NCBI GenBank assembly: GCA_035935465.1
Contig: DASYXA010000067.1
Location: 1-57,374 of the forward strand
Source: UBA4735 sp035935465
Lineage (GTDB): Bacteria > Chloroflexota > Limnocylindria > P2-11E
DNA: 57,374 nucleotides
Direction of reading: 5' to 3'
The notes beneath the pieces are model-generated. The model saw nothing but the letters and a program-made list of their open reading frames with translations. It did no database searches and was not told where the DNA came from. The translations under genes and the position numbers were made by a program. Shown here piece after piece: positions 34,857-43,334 of the stretch; within the stretch, counting starts at the first letter, position 1, and every line of letters begins with the position of its first letter.

Positions 34857-36185
34857 TTACTGGTTGTCCTTCAGGATCTGGTTCGCCTTGGCCCCCGCGG
34901 CCTTCACGCCCGCGGGGATGTCGGTGATCTTGCCCGCGACGACGCCGTTCAGCAGGTCCTCGATGACCGTGCGGATGTCCTGCTGGCCGCGCACGTTCGG
35001 CTCCGGGACGCTCGTCCCGATGAGGTCGAACGCCTGCTTGCCCTGGACGTCCTTCTGCCATGCGGTCTTGAGGGTGTCGGTGTCGGCGGCGCTCTTGCGG
35101 ACCGGCATGTAGCTCGACTTCACCGCCCACTCGGCGGTCTGCGCGGCGTCGGCGAACCACTTCACGAACAACCACGAGGCGAGCTGCTTCTCGGGCGTGC
35201 TCTTGAAGATCGCGATGTTCGCCCCGTACTGGACCGTGGCCGGCTTGGCCGGGTCCTTCTGCGGGATGCTCGTCAGGCTCCAGTTGATGGGCTGCTTGAA
35301 GCTCGAGACGAAGAACGGCCGGCCGGTGCTCGACTCCTGGACGAATGCGACCTTCGCGGTCCCGAAGTCGGTCTGGTAGTCGAAGCCCTTCGGCACGTAC
35401 GCGCTGCCGTTGTCGATCATGCGCTTCATCATCGTGATGGCGTCGATCGCGGGCTGCTGGTCCCAGGCGACGGTCTTCTGGTCGTCGCTCATGAGCTTGC
35501 CGCCGCGCGAGAGGACCCAGCCGTTGAAGTTCGAGGCGTTGAGCGTCACCGCCCAGCCGTAGCGGGTGGTCTTGCCATCGGCGCCCTTCTTGACCGCCGC
35601 GGCGCTCACTGCCTCGAACTCAGCCCAGGTCTTCGGCGTGCTCTTGCCGATCTCCTTGAGGATGTCGTCGTTCTGGTACTGGAGGAACAGCGACTTCGTG
35701 AACGGGAACGACAGCAGCTGGTTGCCGAACTGCGGGAAGCGGTTCGTGTCGAAGTACGGCTTGTAGATGTCGGCCTGCGAAGCCTTGTCGAGGCCGTTCT
35801 TGGCGGAGTTCACGTACGGGTCGAGGTTGAGGACGACGTCGGCCTTCATGTAATCGGCGACGAAGCTCTCGTACGCGACCGCGAGCTCGGGCAGTGCGCC
35901 GGCCTGGATGGCCGAGAGGTTCTTCTGGTAGAGCTGCGTGTAACTCCCCTGGTACTGGAGCGTCACGGTGATCCCCTTGCCGTTGGTCGAGTTGAACCGG
36001 TCGACCATGGCCTTCAGCGCCGCGGCGTTCGCGCCGGTCTGGGTGTGCCAGAGCGTGAGCGCGATCGGCGCGCCGGACAGATCGATGTCCGCCTGGGTGG
36101 ACTGGGCCGGCGCCGGCGCCGCAGCCCCGCTGCAGGCCGTGCCGACGATCAGGACCGCCGCGAGGATCGCACTGTTCAAGCGCAT
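34857..36185 (-). CDS. CUT1-family ABC transporter substrate-binding lipoprotein (second system)
   Basis: This 442-residue family 1 solute-binding protein has a lipoprotein signal (MRLNSAILAAVLIVGTAC, C18). The opening LTLWHTQTGANAAALKAMVDRF and GSYTQLYQKNLSAIQAG parallels the first system's binding protein, so the two are paralogues. It is the last gene of a minus-strand operon in the order permease, permease, binding protein, the reverse of the first cluster. A GAGGGAGGGG ribosome-binding stretch precedes the ATG. The ligand is unknown; glycerol-3-phosphate and oligosaccharides are the main options for this group. Confidence 0.88.
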   Translation of the reverse strand: MRLNSAILAAVLIVGTACSGAAAPAPAQSTQADIDLSGAPIALTLWHTQTGANAAALKAMVDRFNSTNGKGITVTLQYQGSYTQLYQKNLSAIQAGALPELAVAYESFVADYMKADVVLNLDPYVNSAKNGLDKASQADIYKPYFDTNRFPQFGNQLLSFPFTKSLFLQYQNDDILKEIGKSTPKTWAEFEAVSAAAVKKGADGKTTRYGWAVTLNASNFNGWVLSRGGKLMSDDQKTVAWDQQPAIDAITMMKRMIDNGSAYVPKGFDYQTDFGTAKVAFVQESSTGRPFFVSSFKQPINWSLTSIPQKDPAKPATVQYGANIAIFKSTPEKQLASWLFVKWFADAAQTAEWAVKSSYMPVRKSAADTDTLKTAWQKDVQGKQAFDLIGTSVPEPNVRGQQDIRTVIEDLLNGVVAGKITDIPAGVKAAGAKANQILKDNQ

Positions 36186-36247
36186 GTTCGGACCCCTCCC
36201 TCAAATGACCCTGGTCGCAGTGACGTGTCTCGGCCTACGGATACGCG

Positions 36248-37108
36248 CTAGCCACGGATACCCGTTCTCGCCACCCCCTGGATGAGATACCGCTGCGCGA
36301 AGAGGAAGATCAGGACGACCGGGGCGATCACGAACGTGGCCGCCGCCATCTCGAGATGATATTGCGCCCCGAATTCAGTGCGGAACTGGGCCATCCCGAT
36401 CTGGACCGGCCGCACCGCGTCGCTGTTCGTCACGAGCAGTGGCCATTGGAAGGCGTCGTAGAACCGGAGCGCGGTGATGAGCGTGACGGTCACGATGACC
36501 GGGATCGAGAGCGGCAGGACGACGCTCACCAGGAATCGGAGGTGCCCCGCGCCGTCCACCTTCGCCGCGTCGTGGAGCTCGTTCGGGATCGCCTTGAAGT
36601 GCTGGCGGAGCAGGAAGATCGAGAAGACCGAGGCGAGGAACGGGATGATCTGGGCCTGCAGGGTGTCTCCGAGGCGGAGGTACTTCGTGACGAGGACGAA
36701 GTTCGGGATGACCGTCGCCTCCCCCGGGACCATGTAGGTGGCCAGGAAGAGCAGGAACAGGACGCCCTTCCCCTTGAACTCGAGCCGGGCGAAGGCGTAG
36801 GCCGCGAGGATCGACGTCACGAGCTCGCCGACCGTGCCGATGACCATGATGATCCCGGTGTTCGTGAAGAACGTGCGCCATGGCGCGTCGCCCCAGGCGA
36901 TCGCGAAGTTCTCGAAGTGGAGCTCGAGCGGGAAGAGCGTCGGCGGGAACTGCGTCGCCTCGAAGAAGCTCTTCGTCGCGGTCGAGAGCATCCAGTAGAA
37001 CGGGAACGCGATCACGATCGCGACGCCGGCGAGCACGACGTGCTTCCCGATCGTCCGTCCGCGCAGCCGGCCCGCGCCCCGCGGCCTCGGAAGAGAGACG
37101 GTCGTCAC
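36248..37108 (-). CDS. CUT1 ABC transporter permease, UgpE/MalG-like (second system)
   Basis: About 286 residues from GTG 37108 (VTTVSLPRPRGAG). It has six membrane segments beginning VVLAGVAIVIAFPFYWML, EAA loop ELHDAAKVDGAGHLRFLV and the family ending YLIQGVARTGIRG. A longer frame to 37237 would add 43 residues of repetitive Arg/Pro-rich sequence encoded by a direct repeat; I regard that as untranslated. It lies between the other permease (upstream) and the binding protein (62 bases downstream). Confidence 0.88.
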   Translation of the reverse strand: MTTVSLPRPRGAGRLRGRTIGKHVVLAGVAIVIAFPFYWMLSTATKSFFEATQFPPTLFPLELHFENFAIAWGDAPWRTFFTNTGIIMVIGTVGELVTSILAAYAFARLEFKGKGVLFLLFLATYMVPGEATVIPNFVLVTKYLRLGDTLQAQIIPFLASVFSIFLLRQHFKAIPNELHDAAKVDGAGHLRFLVSVVLPLSIPVIVTVTLITALRFYDAFQWPLLVTNSDAVRPVQIGMAQFRTEFGAQYHLEMAAATFVIAPVVLIFLFAQRYLIQGVARTGIRG

Positions 37109-37123
37109 GACCGGACGCCCTCG

Positions 37124-37182
37124 CGGTCGCTCGTGCGTCCGTGGGTCCGCACGCGGCCGCACGTCCCGCCCTCGCTCACGTG
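37124..37182. repeat. 59-base direct repeat, copy 1
   Basis: This segment is repeated at 37199-37257 with a single mismatch (G/C in the ...GCGGCCnCACGT... part). The copies begin 75 bases apart. It falls in the gap between the two permease genes, upstream of the UgpE-like start. Each copy contains ACGTG/CACGT elements in inverted orientation, so it could form a stem in RNA. Confidence 0.9.
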
Positions 37183-37198
37183 GGGAACGCCGCCCCCA

Positions 37199-37257
37199 CG
37201 GTCGCTCGTGCGTCCGTGGGTCCGCACGCGGCCCCACGTCCCGCCCTCGCTCACGTG
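37199..37257. repeat. 59-base direct repeat, copy 2
   Basis: Second copy of the repeat at 37124-37182. Its right end includes the stop codon of the UgpA-like permease gene (37251-37253). The spacing of 75 bases is 25 codons, so the duplication leaves an open frame across both copies on the minus strand. Confidence 0.9.
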
Positions 37258-38228
37258 TAGAACACCCGGCGCTCGACCACCCGGAACTGGAACTGCGTGA
37301 AGCCGAGGATCAGCAGCGCGAGCAGGATCGCCATCGCCGCGCCGAGGTCGATGCGGCCCTGCTGGAAGAACACGTGGAAGATCTCGTAGGCGAGGTTCTT
37401 CGTCGTGTCGAGCGGCCCCCCGTTCGTCATGGCGTAGATCTGGTTGAACGCGGTGAGCGAACCGATCGTGCCGATCGTCGCGACGAAGAAGGTGGTCGGA
37501 CCGAGGAGCGGAAGCGTGATCTTGGTGAAGACCTGGCGCTCGGACGCGCCGTCCAGCCGCGCGGCCTCGTAGTACTCGTTCGAGATGTTGCCGAGTCCGG
37601 CGAGGAACAGGACGACCTGGAAGCCGACGAACTTCCAGATCGTGAACAGCGAGACGCCGACGAGCGCGAGGCTCGGGCCCTGCGCCCACGCCGGGATCGC
37701 GATGCCGAATCCGCCGGAGATGAGCTCGAACAGGCCGCGCGGCTCATCGAGCCAGCGCTGCGGCCCGATGCCGACGAGCTGGAGGATGCTGTTGAACAAG
37801 CCGTAGTTCGGGTTCATCAGCCAGTTGAAGATCACGGCCGCGGCGATCGCGGACGTGATGTACGGGAGGTAGTAGAGGGTCCGGTAGATGCCGCGGCCGC
37901 GCATCTTCTGGAACAGCAGGTACGCGAGCACGAGCGAGACGACGAGCTCGATCGGCACCGTGATGAGCGTGTAGGTGAGACTGACGGAGAGCGAGTGCCA
38001 GAACTCATCCGCCCGCGATCCGAACAGGACCGTCGCGTAGTTGTCGAGGCCGCGGAACGGGCCCTGGACGATGTCCCAGCGGAACAGCGACATGTAGATC
38101 GCCGCGAAGCCGGGCAGAAAGTGGAAGACCAGCAGGACGACGAACGCCGGCAGGAGGAACGCGTAGGCCAGCGCGTTCTCGGCGAGGATGCGACGGCGGC
38201 GCGCGGCTCCGATCGCGGGGCGCGTCAC
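37251..38228 (-). CDS. CUT1 ABC transporter permease, UgpA/MalF-like (second system)
   Basis: About 325 residues from GTG 38228 (another GTG at 38243 is possible). Six membrane segments are visible, beginning LAYAFLLPAFVVLLVFHFLPGF, with EAA loop YYEAARLDGASERQVFTKI and TLPLLGPTT. It is the first gene of the minus-strand operon and closely resembles the first system's UgpA-like permease. The gap to the UgpE-like gene is about 140 bases and filled by the direct repeat, unlike the overlapping permease genes of the first system. Confidence 0.9.
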   Translation of the reverse strand: MTRPAIGAARRRRILAENALAYAFLLPAFVVLLVFHFLPGFAAIYMSLFRWDIVQGPFRGLDNYATVLFGSRADEFWHSLSVSLTYTLITVPIELVVSLVLAYLLFQKMRGRGIYRTLYYLPYITSAIAAAVIFNWLMNPNYGLFNSILQLVGIGPQRWLDEPRGLFELISGGFGIAIPAWAQGPSLALVGVSLFTIWKFVGFQVVLFLAGLGNISNEYYEAARLDGASERQVFTKITLPLLGPTTFFVATIGTIGSLTAFNQIYAMTNGGPLDTTKNLAYEIFHVFFQQGRIDLGAAMAILLALLILGFTQFQFRVVERRVFYT

Positions 38229-38267
38229 GACCCCTGCCCTCACCTTGCTGCGATGATAGGGGAGCAC

Positions 38268-38624
38268 ATGCCCATCTACGACTACCACTGCGACCACTGC
38301 GGCCACACGTTCTCGGCGGTCCAGTCGTACACCGACGCGACGCTCGACACCTGCCCGAGCTGCGGCAAGCGTCCGCGCAAGCTCATGGCGACGCCGGCGA
38401 TCGTGTTCAAGGGTGGCGGCTGGTACAAGACCGATAGCCGTCCTGCGTCGAAGGAGAGCGGCGAGGCGAAGGCCGATGCCAAGCCGGACGCGGACGCCCG
38501 CGCGGGCTCGGACAAGCTCGGTCCGAAGGACAAGCCGAAGGACGCGGGCCCGGCGACCGCGGCCACGCCGACGGCGGACAAGCCCGCGCCGCCGCTTCCG
38601 AAGGGCGGGGCCGCATCCTCGTAA
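38268..38624 (+). CDS. FmdB-type zinc-ribbon protein
   Basis: This 118-residue protein begins MPIYDYHCDHCGHTF and has a second pair CPSCGKRPRKLM, the C-x2-C...C-x2-C zinc ribbon of the FmdB family. A disordered Lys/Asp/Ala/Pro-rich tail follows. FmdB proteins were named as putative regulators of formamidase and are otherwise uncharacterised. The ATG at 38268 follows GGGGAG; it is divergent from the second CUT1 operon. Its end overlaps the apparent beginning of the YihY-family gene. Confidence 0.9.
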   Translation: MPIYDYHCDHCGHTFSAVQSYTDATLDTCPSCGKRPRKLMATPAIVFKGGGWYKTDSRPASKESGEAKADAKPDADARAGSDKLGPKDKPKDAGPATAATPTADKPAPPLPKGGAASS

Positions 38625-39406
38625 CGGCGCGCCGGGTCAGCGGCGCGTTCCTCGACGACGACGGGCCGTTCCTGGCGGGCGCGATCGCATATCAGATCTT
38701 CTTCGCGCTCATCCCGCTGCTCGCGCTGGTCATCGGGATCTTCGGCTTCGTCTACGGCACGCAGCAGGCCGAGGCCGAGCTGGTGGCCATCGTGCACGGA
38801 CTCCTGCCGGCCGCGACGGGTCAGGAGACGAAGCTCGTCGGCCAGCTGGTCCAGGGTCGCGCCCTGTCGCTCGGGCTGGGCCTCGTGGGAACGCTTCTCA
38901 CCGTGACCGCCATCCTCGGCTCGATCGACATCGCGATCTCGCACATTCTCGGCCGGGAGGGCAAGCGCGCGTTCGTTCGCGAGCGCCTCAATGGCGCGGC
39001 ATTCGTGCTGCTGGTGCTCGCCATCGCGCTCGCGTCGTTCGTCGTCAGCTTCGGGGTGCAGGCGGCGGCCGAGACCCTCGCACGCTCGGGCCTGCGGGGG
39101 GTCCGGCTCCTGTTGGAGCTGATCTCGCCCCTCGTCGGGCTGGCGTTCGGCTTCTGGTTCTTCTACCTCGTGTTCCGGTTCGCCCCGCGGCGGCGCGTTC
39201 CGGCGCCGGTGGCCCGGCGCGCCGCGCTGGTATCGGCCGTGCTCTGGGAGGTCGCCAAGGTCGCGTTCGGGTTCCTCACCCGCGCGATCGGCATCTTCCA
39301 GGCGTACGGCGCGCTCGCGTTCGCTGCGGGACTCTTGACCTGGATCTACGTGACGGCGGTCATCATCCTCATCGGGGCGGAGGTCGTGAAGATCCACGAT
39401 GCTTGA
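38615..39406 (+). CDS. YihY/BrkB-family inner membrane protein (start codon unclear)
   Basis: The conserved family N-terminus is encoded from about 38636 (AFLDDDGPFLAGAIAYQIFF, ALIPLLALVIGIFGFVYG). Several membrane segments follow, ending AGLLTWIYVTAVIILIGAEVVK. The product is a multi-pass membrane protein, possibly a transporter; it is not RNase BN. No ATG, GTG or TTG occurs in this frame between the preceding in-frame stop and GTG 38783, yet conserved family sequence lies upstream of 38783. I place the start at ATC 38615 as a working choice; a CTG near 38669 or coupling from fmdB are alternatives. It overlaps fhaA at its end. Confidence 0.75.
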   Translation: MLVTARRVSGAFLDDDGPFLAGAIAYQIFFALIPLLALVIGIFGFVYGTQQAEAELVAIVHGLLPAATGQETKLVGQLVQGRALSLGLGLVGTLLTVTAILGSIDIAISHILGREGKRAFVRERLNGAAFVLLVLAIALASFVVSFGVQAAAETLARSGLRGVRLLLELISPLVGLAFGFWFFYLVFRFAPRRRVPAPVARRAALVSAVLWEVAKVAFGFLTRAIGIFQAYGALAFAAGLLTWIYVTAVIILIGAEVVKIHDA

Positions 39407-40160
39407 ACGACTCGAAGCAGCGGCCAGCCGCGTCATCGAAGGCTGGAGCGCCCGGCTCTTCCGCGCGCGCCTGCAGCCGGTGCAGATCGCGAAGCGGGTC
39501 ATCCGGGCCATGGAGTCGCACCAGACGATCTCGCTCGCGAAGACGTTCGTCCCGAACAGCTACGTCGTTTCGCTGTCCCCGTCCGACCACGCCCAGTTCG
39601 AGCAGTACAAGCGCAGCCTCGAGCGCGACCTCGCCGAGGCCGTCCTCGGTGCCGCGCGCGATCGCGGCTTCACGCTCCTCGCGTACCCGACGGTCGAGAT
39701 CGAGGCGGACGAGGACGTCTCGCCCGGCGACCTTCGCGTCGCCTGCGCGCTCGTGGACGCGTCCGGTGAGGAGGTCCCGGCGAGCGAGCCCGGGCGGCTC
39801 GGCGGCCTCGAGGCCGGGCACACCATGATCCTGGACCGCGAGGCGCTCCTCGCGGCCAAGCCGCGCGCGCCGCAGGGCGCGATCGTCGCGCGCGAAGGCA
39901 GCGTGCGCCGCGAGGTGCCGCTCGGCGCGGAGCCGATCACGGTCGGCCGCGACCCGAAGAACGACATCGTCCTCGACGACCGGCGCGTCTCGCGACGGCA
40001 CGCCGAGGTCCGCCTGCGGCTCGGCCGCTACACCCTGTATGACCTCCAGAGCACGAACGGCACGTTCGTCAACGGCCGGCGGATCGCCGAGATGGTCCTG
40101 TCGCACGACGACCGGATCAGCATCGGCGGCGCCGAGCTGGTCGTCCGCCTCGACGCCTAG
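39399..40160 (+). CDS. fhaA: FhaA-like protein (DUF3662 plus FHA domain)
   Basis: This 253-residue protein has an N-terminal DUF3662-type domain (MLERLEAAASRVIEGWSARLF, VQIAKRVIRAME, FVPNSYVVSLSP). Its C-terminal FHA domain (about 165-250) has the phosphothreonine-binding residues in VGRDPKNDIVLDD, VSRRHAEV and STNGTFVNG. In actinobacteria FhaA links phosphorylated MurJ-type lipid II flippase signalling to cell-wall synthesis. The next gene starts on its last base and the cell-wall genes follow, which supports that role. The ATG overlaps the YihY stop. Confidence 0.9.
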   Translation: MLERLEAAASRVIEGWSARLFRARLQPVQIAKRVIRAMESHQTISLAKTFVPNSYVVSLSPSDHAQFEQYKRSLERDLAEAVLGAARDRGFTLLAYPTVEIEADEDVSPGDLRVACALVDASGEEVPASEPGRLGGLEAGHTMILDREALLAAKPRAPQGAIVAREGSVRREVPLGAEPITVGRDPKNDIVLDDRRVSRRHAEVRLRLGRYTLYDLQSTNGTFVNGRRIAEMVLSHDDRISIGGAELVVRLDA

Positions 40161-40606
40161 TGGAGATCACGTTCGCGGTCCTCCTCTGGGGTGTCCGCAT
40201 CGTCTTCCTCGTCCTGCTCTATCTGTTCCTCATCCGCGCGTTCCGCGCGCTGCACCGCGCGCTCTCGGACGAGCGGGTCGCGATCACGGCCCGCGAGGTC
40301 GGGATCGCCGCGCTCGTCGTGACCAAGAGCCACGCCGGCGGCCCGCGCGTCGGCGCCCGGCTGCCGTTACGGGCCGTGTCCAGCGTCGGGCGCGACGCCG
40401 GCAACGACGTCGTGCTGCACGACGAAGCCGCGTCGGCGAAGCACGCGATCGTGAGCTTCGCGGACGGCGAGTGGTGGCTCGAGGATGCGGGGAGCACGAA
40501 CGGCACGCTGCTCAATGGTTCGCGGATCTGGGACAAGGAACGGCTCCACTACGGCGACGAGCTCGCGGTGGGACGGATCGCGCTTCGCCTCGAGCGCGCG
40601 CAGTGA
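40160..40606 (+). CDS. fhaB: FhaB-like membrane-anchored FHA protein
   Basis: This 148-residue protein has one N-terminal membrane segment (about residues 5-27, LLWGVRIVFLVLLYLFLI) and a C-terminal FHA domain with SVGRDAGNDVVL, ASAKHAIV and STNGTLLNG. It would read threonine phosphorylation near the division or elongation machinery. The GTG start follows the fhaA stop directly and it overlaps the FtsW/RodA gene as GTGA. Confidence 0.9.
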   Translation: MEITFAVLLWGVRIVFLVLLYLFLIRAFRALHRALSDERVAITAREVGIAALVVTKSHAGGPRVGARLPLRAVSSVGRDAGNDVVLHDEAASAKHAIVSFADGEWWLEDAGSTNGTLLNGSRIWDKERLHYGDELAVGRIALRLERAQ

Positions 40607-41898
40607 TCGGCGCGCGTCCGGCCGCGCGACTCGTGGAGCTGCGGCTGCTCATCTGGGTCGCAGCGCTCACCCTGGCCGGCTATGTCGCCGTCGTCGCCGC
40701 GGCGTCCGGCCGATTCGCGTGGTACGAGATCGCCGTTCCGGTCGCTGTCCTCGCGGTCTTCGGCGCGCTGCACGTGTTCCTCGTGTCCGTCGGGTTCCGC
40801 GGCGATCAGCTCCTGCTGCCGATCGCCGTCGGCCTCACCGGGATCGGGTTCATCCTCGTCGAGCGCCTCGCGCCGAACCTCCTGCTCCAGCAGCTCTCCT
40901 GGCTCGTCATCGCGGCAGGCGCGTTCTGCATCACGATCCTCGTTCCGCGCGATCTCACCGTGCTGGCGCGATACAAGTACACGTGGGCGCTCCTCGGCGT
41001 GCTGCTCCTCGTCTCGCCGCTCCTGCCGGTCATCGGCCGGGAGATCAATGGCGCCCGGATCTGGGTCGGGATCGCCGGCGTCGCGCAGTTCGAGCCGTGG
41101 GAGCTGGTGAAGATCGCGCTCGTCATCTTCTTCGCCGCGTACCTGGAGGAGTACCGGGAGGTCCTCTCCACGCCGCCTCGCCGGTTCGGCCCGATCCCCG
41201 TGCCGCCGATCCCGTACCTGCTGCCGATCGTCGGGATGTGGACCGTCGCCATGCTGGTCATGGTGTTCGAGAAGGACCTCGGCGCCACGCTGCTGTTCTT
41301 CGGGATCTTCCTCGCGATGCTGTACCTCGCGACCGGCGAGCCCGTGTACACGCTCCTCGGCTTGGTCATGCTGATCGGCGGCGGCTTCGTCGCCTACCAC
41401 GCATTCGGACATGTGGCCGCGCGGATCGATGTCTGGCTCGCGCCGTTCGACAGCGAGCTCCGGTTCGACGAGGCCTACCAGCTCACCCAGGGGCTGTTCT
41501 CGCTGGCGAACGGAGGCGTTCTCGGGGCGGGCCTCGGCAACGGCATGCCCGAGCGGATCCCGGTCGTGTGGAGCGATTTCGTGTTCGACGCGTTCACCGA
41601 GGAGGTGGGCTTCGCCGGCGCGCTCGCGCTCCTCGGGCTCTATCTCGTCTTCGTCTACCGCGGGATGCTCGTCGCGCTCCGCGCGCCGACGACGTTCCTC
41701 CAGCTGCTGGCCGGTGGACTGTCCTTCATCGTCGCGTTCCAGACCCTTGTGATCGTCGGCGGCAACGCGAAGCTCATCCCGCTCACCGGCATCACGCTCC
41801 CGTTCGTCGCGTACGGCGGCTCGTCGCTCGTCACGAATTTCATGCTCTGCGGCCTGCTGCTGCGGGTGAGCGACATCACCGCGCGGGTCCGACGGTGA
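40603..41898 (+). CDS. FtsW/RodA/SpoVE-family peptidoglycan glycosyltransferase
   Basis: About 431 residues with ten or so membrane segments. SEDS signatures are visible: INGARIWVGIAGVAQFEPWELVKIALVIFFAAYL, the EKDLGATLLFFGIFL segment, GLFSLANGGVLGAGLGNG, and the C-terminal PLTGITLPFVAYGGSS (short pieces of longer blocks). SEDS proteins polymerise lipid II. The GTG start overlaps fhaB, and the class B PBP follows with another GTGA overlap, giving the usual SEDS-bPBP pair. Confidence 0.95.
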   Translation: MIGARPAARLVELRLLIWVAALTLAGYVAVVAAASGRFAWYEIAVPVAVLAVFGALHVFLVSVGFRGDQLLLPIAVGLTGIGFILVERLAPNLLLQQLSWLVIAAGAFCITILVPRDLTVLARYKYTWALLGVLLLVSPLLPVIGREINGARIWVGIAGVAQFEPWELVKIALVIFFAAYLEEYREVLSTPPRRFGPIPVPPIPYLLPIVGMWTVAMLVMVFEKDLGATLLFFGIFLAMLYLATGEPVYTLLGLVMLIGGGFVAYHAFGHVAARIDVWLAPFDSELRFDEAYQLTQGLFSLANGGVLGAGLGNGMPERIPVVWSDFVFDAFTEEVGFAGALALLGLYLVFVYRGMLVALRAPTTFLQLLAGGLSFIVAFQTLVIVGGNAKLIPLTGITLPFVAYGGSSLVTNFMLCGLLLRVSDITARVRR

Positions 41899-43334
41899 CC
41901 GAGCGCACGCTCGCGCGGAACATCCGGCGGCTCACGCTCACGATCGCGATCGCCTTCCTGATCGCGTCCATCGGCGTCGGGTACTGGACCGTGGTCGCGG
42001 CCTCCGACCTGAATGCCGACCCGTTCAACCCGCGGCTCATCGCCGCGGTGCGGGACCGGCCGCGGGGGAAGATCGTCGACTCGAGCGGCCGGGTGCTCGC
42101 GGAGTCGGCGAAGATCGGCGATGCGTACCGCCGCCGCTACCCGGATCGCTCGCTCGCGCAGGTCGTCGGCTACGCGTCCTTCAAGTACGGCGCGTCGGGC
42201 GTCGAGGGTGCGTACCAGGAGTCGCTCATCGGCCAGGACCCCTCGGACCTGCTCGGCCAGTGGAAGGCGCGCTACCTCGGTGAGCACGGCGTGCCCGGGT
42301 CGGTCGTCCTCGGGCTCGATCCGAAGGTGCAGCTGGCCGCGGCCACGGCGCTCGGCGGCCGGCGCGGCGCCATCGTCGCGCTCGACCCGAAGACCGGACG
42401 GATCCTCGCCTCGGTGAGCGTCCCGAGCTACGACGCGAACGCGCTGGTCGACCCCGCGCAGCAGGACGTCGCCTGGCAGCAGCTGAACGACGCGAAGGAC
42501 AAGCCGCTCATCAACCGCGTCGCGCAGGGCCTCTACCCGCCGGGCTCGACGATGAAGATCATCACCGCGGCGGCGGCGCTCGAGAACGGGTTCGACCCGA
42601 ACCAGAAGATCCGGGTGGACGACCCCTATCAGGCGGACCGGTCGTGGGGCGATTACTACGTGCGATCGTCGTCCGGCGCGCACGGCGATTACGACATGTC
42701 GCTCGCGTTCCAGCGCAGCGAGAACATCTACTTCGCGAAGGTCGGACTCACGATCGGCGCGCAGAAGCTCGCGCTGATGGCGCAGAAGTTCGGCATCGGC
42801 CACGCGCCGGCCCTCGATCTCCCGGCGGCGAAGGGCCAGCTCTCCAACAACGGACAGCTCGACCGGCCGACCCTGCTCGCGGACACGAGCTATGGACAGG
42901 GCGAGCTCCTCACCTCGCCGCTCCAGATGGCGATGGTCGCGGCGACCGTCGCGAATCACGGCGTGCAGGTGCAGCCCCACTACGCGACCGAGATCCGTGA
43001 CGGCAGCGGCGGCATCCTGCGCACGATCGGCGGCGGCGCGCCCGACCAGATCATCAGCCCCGCGACGGCAGCCACGCTCACCGGCTACCTCGTGCAGGCG
43101 GTCGAGGCGCCCGGCGCCTTCGCGTTCGGCGCGAAGATCGCCGGCGTCCACGTGGCGGGCAAGACCGGCACGGCCGAGACTCCGAGCGGCTCGCCGCACG
43201 GCTGGTTCGTGGGCTTCGCCCCGGCCGAGGACCCGCAGGTCGCGGTCGCCGTGATCATCGAGAACGCCGGTCAGGGCGGCGTGGATGCGGCCCCGCTCGG
43301 CGGAGCGGTCATGCGGGCGGTGCTCGGCAAGTAG
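41895..43334 (+). CDS. pbpA: Class B penicillin-binding protein (PbpA-like transpeptidase)
   Basis: This 479-residue protein has an N-terminal membrane anchor (about 14-35) and a transpeptidase domain. The active-site motifs are S218-TM-K221 (PPGSTMK), S275-E-N277 and K423-T-G425 (AGKTGTAE). It is short and lacks the long dimerisation region of PBP2, like actinobacterial PbpA. It cross-links peptidoglycan made by the partner SEDS protein. The operon fhaA-fhaB-SEDS-pbpA resembles the actinobacterial order without the phosphatase PstP between FhaB and SEDS and without PknA/PknB after PbpA. Confidence 0.94.
   Translation: MTERTLARNIRRLTLTIAIAFLIASIGVGYWTVVAASDLNADPFNPRLIAAVRDRPRGKIVDSSGRVLAESAKIGDAYRRRYPDRSLAQVVGYASFKYGASGVEGAYQESLIGQDPSDLLGQWKARYLGEHGVPGSVVLGLDPKVQLAAATALGGRRGAIVALDPKTGRILASVSVPSYDANALVDPAQQDVAWQQLNDAKDKPLINRVAQGLYPPGSTMKIITAAAALENGFDPNQKIRVDDPYQADRSWGDYYVRSSSGAHGDYDMSLAFQRSENIYFAKVGLTIGAQKLALMAQKFGIGHAPALDLPAAKGQLSNNGQLDRPTLLADTSYGQGELLTSPLQMAMVAATVANHGVQVQPHYATEIRDGSGGILRTIGGGAPDQIISPATAATLTGYLVQAVEAPGAFAFGAKIAGVHVAGKTGTAETPSGSPHGWFVGFAPAEDPQVAVAVIIENAGQGGVDAAPLGGAVMRAVLGK

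Noticed and set aside
36248..37237. Extended N-terminus of the second UgpE-like permease across the direct repeats
   Set aside because: It adds repetitive Arg/Pro-rich sequence with no counterpart in the paralogous permease; GTG 37108 gives the normal family N-terminus.
37124..37257. CRISPR-like array
   Set aside because: Only two copies with a 16-base spacer and no cas genes.
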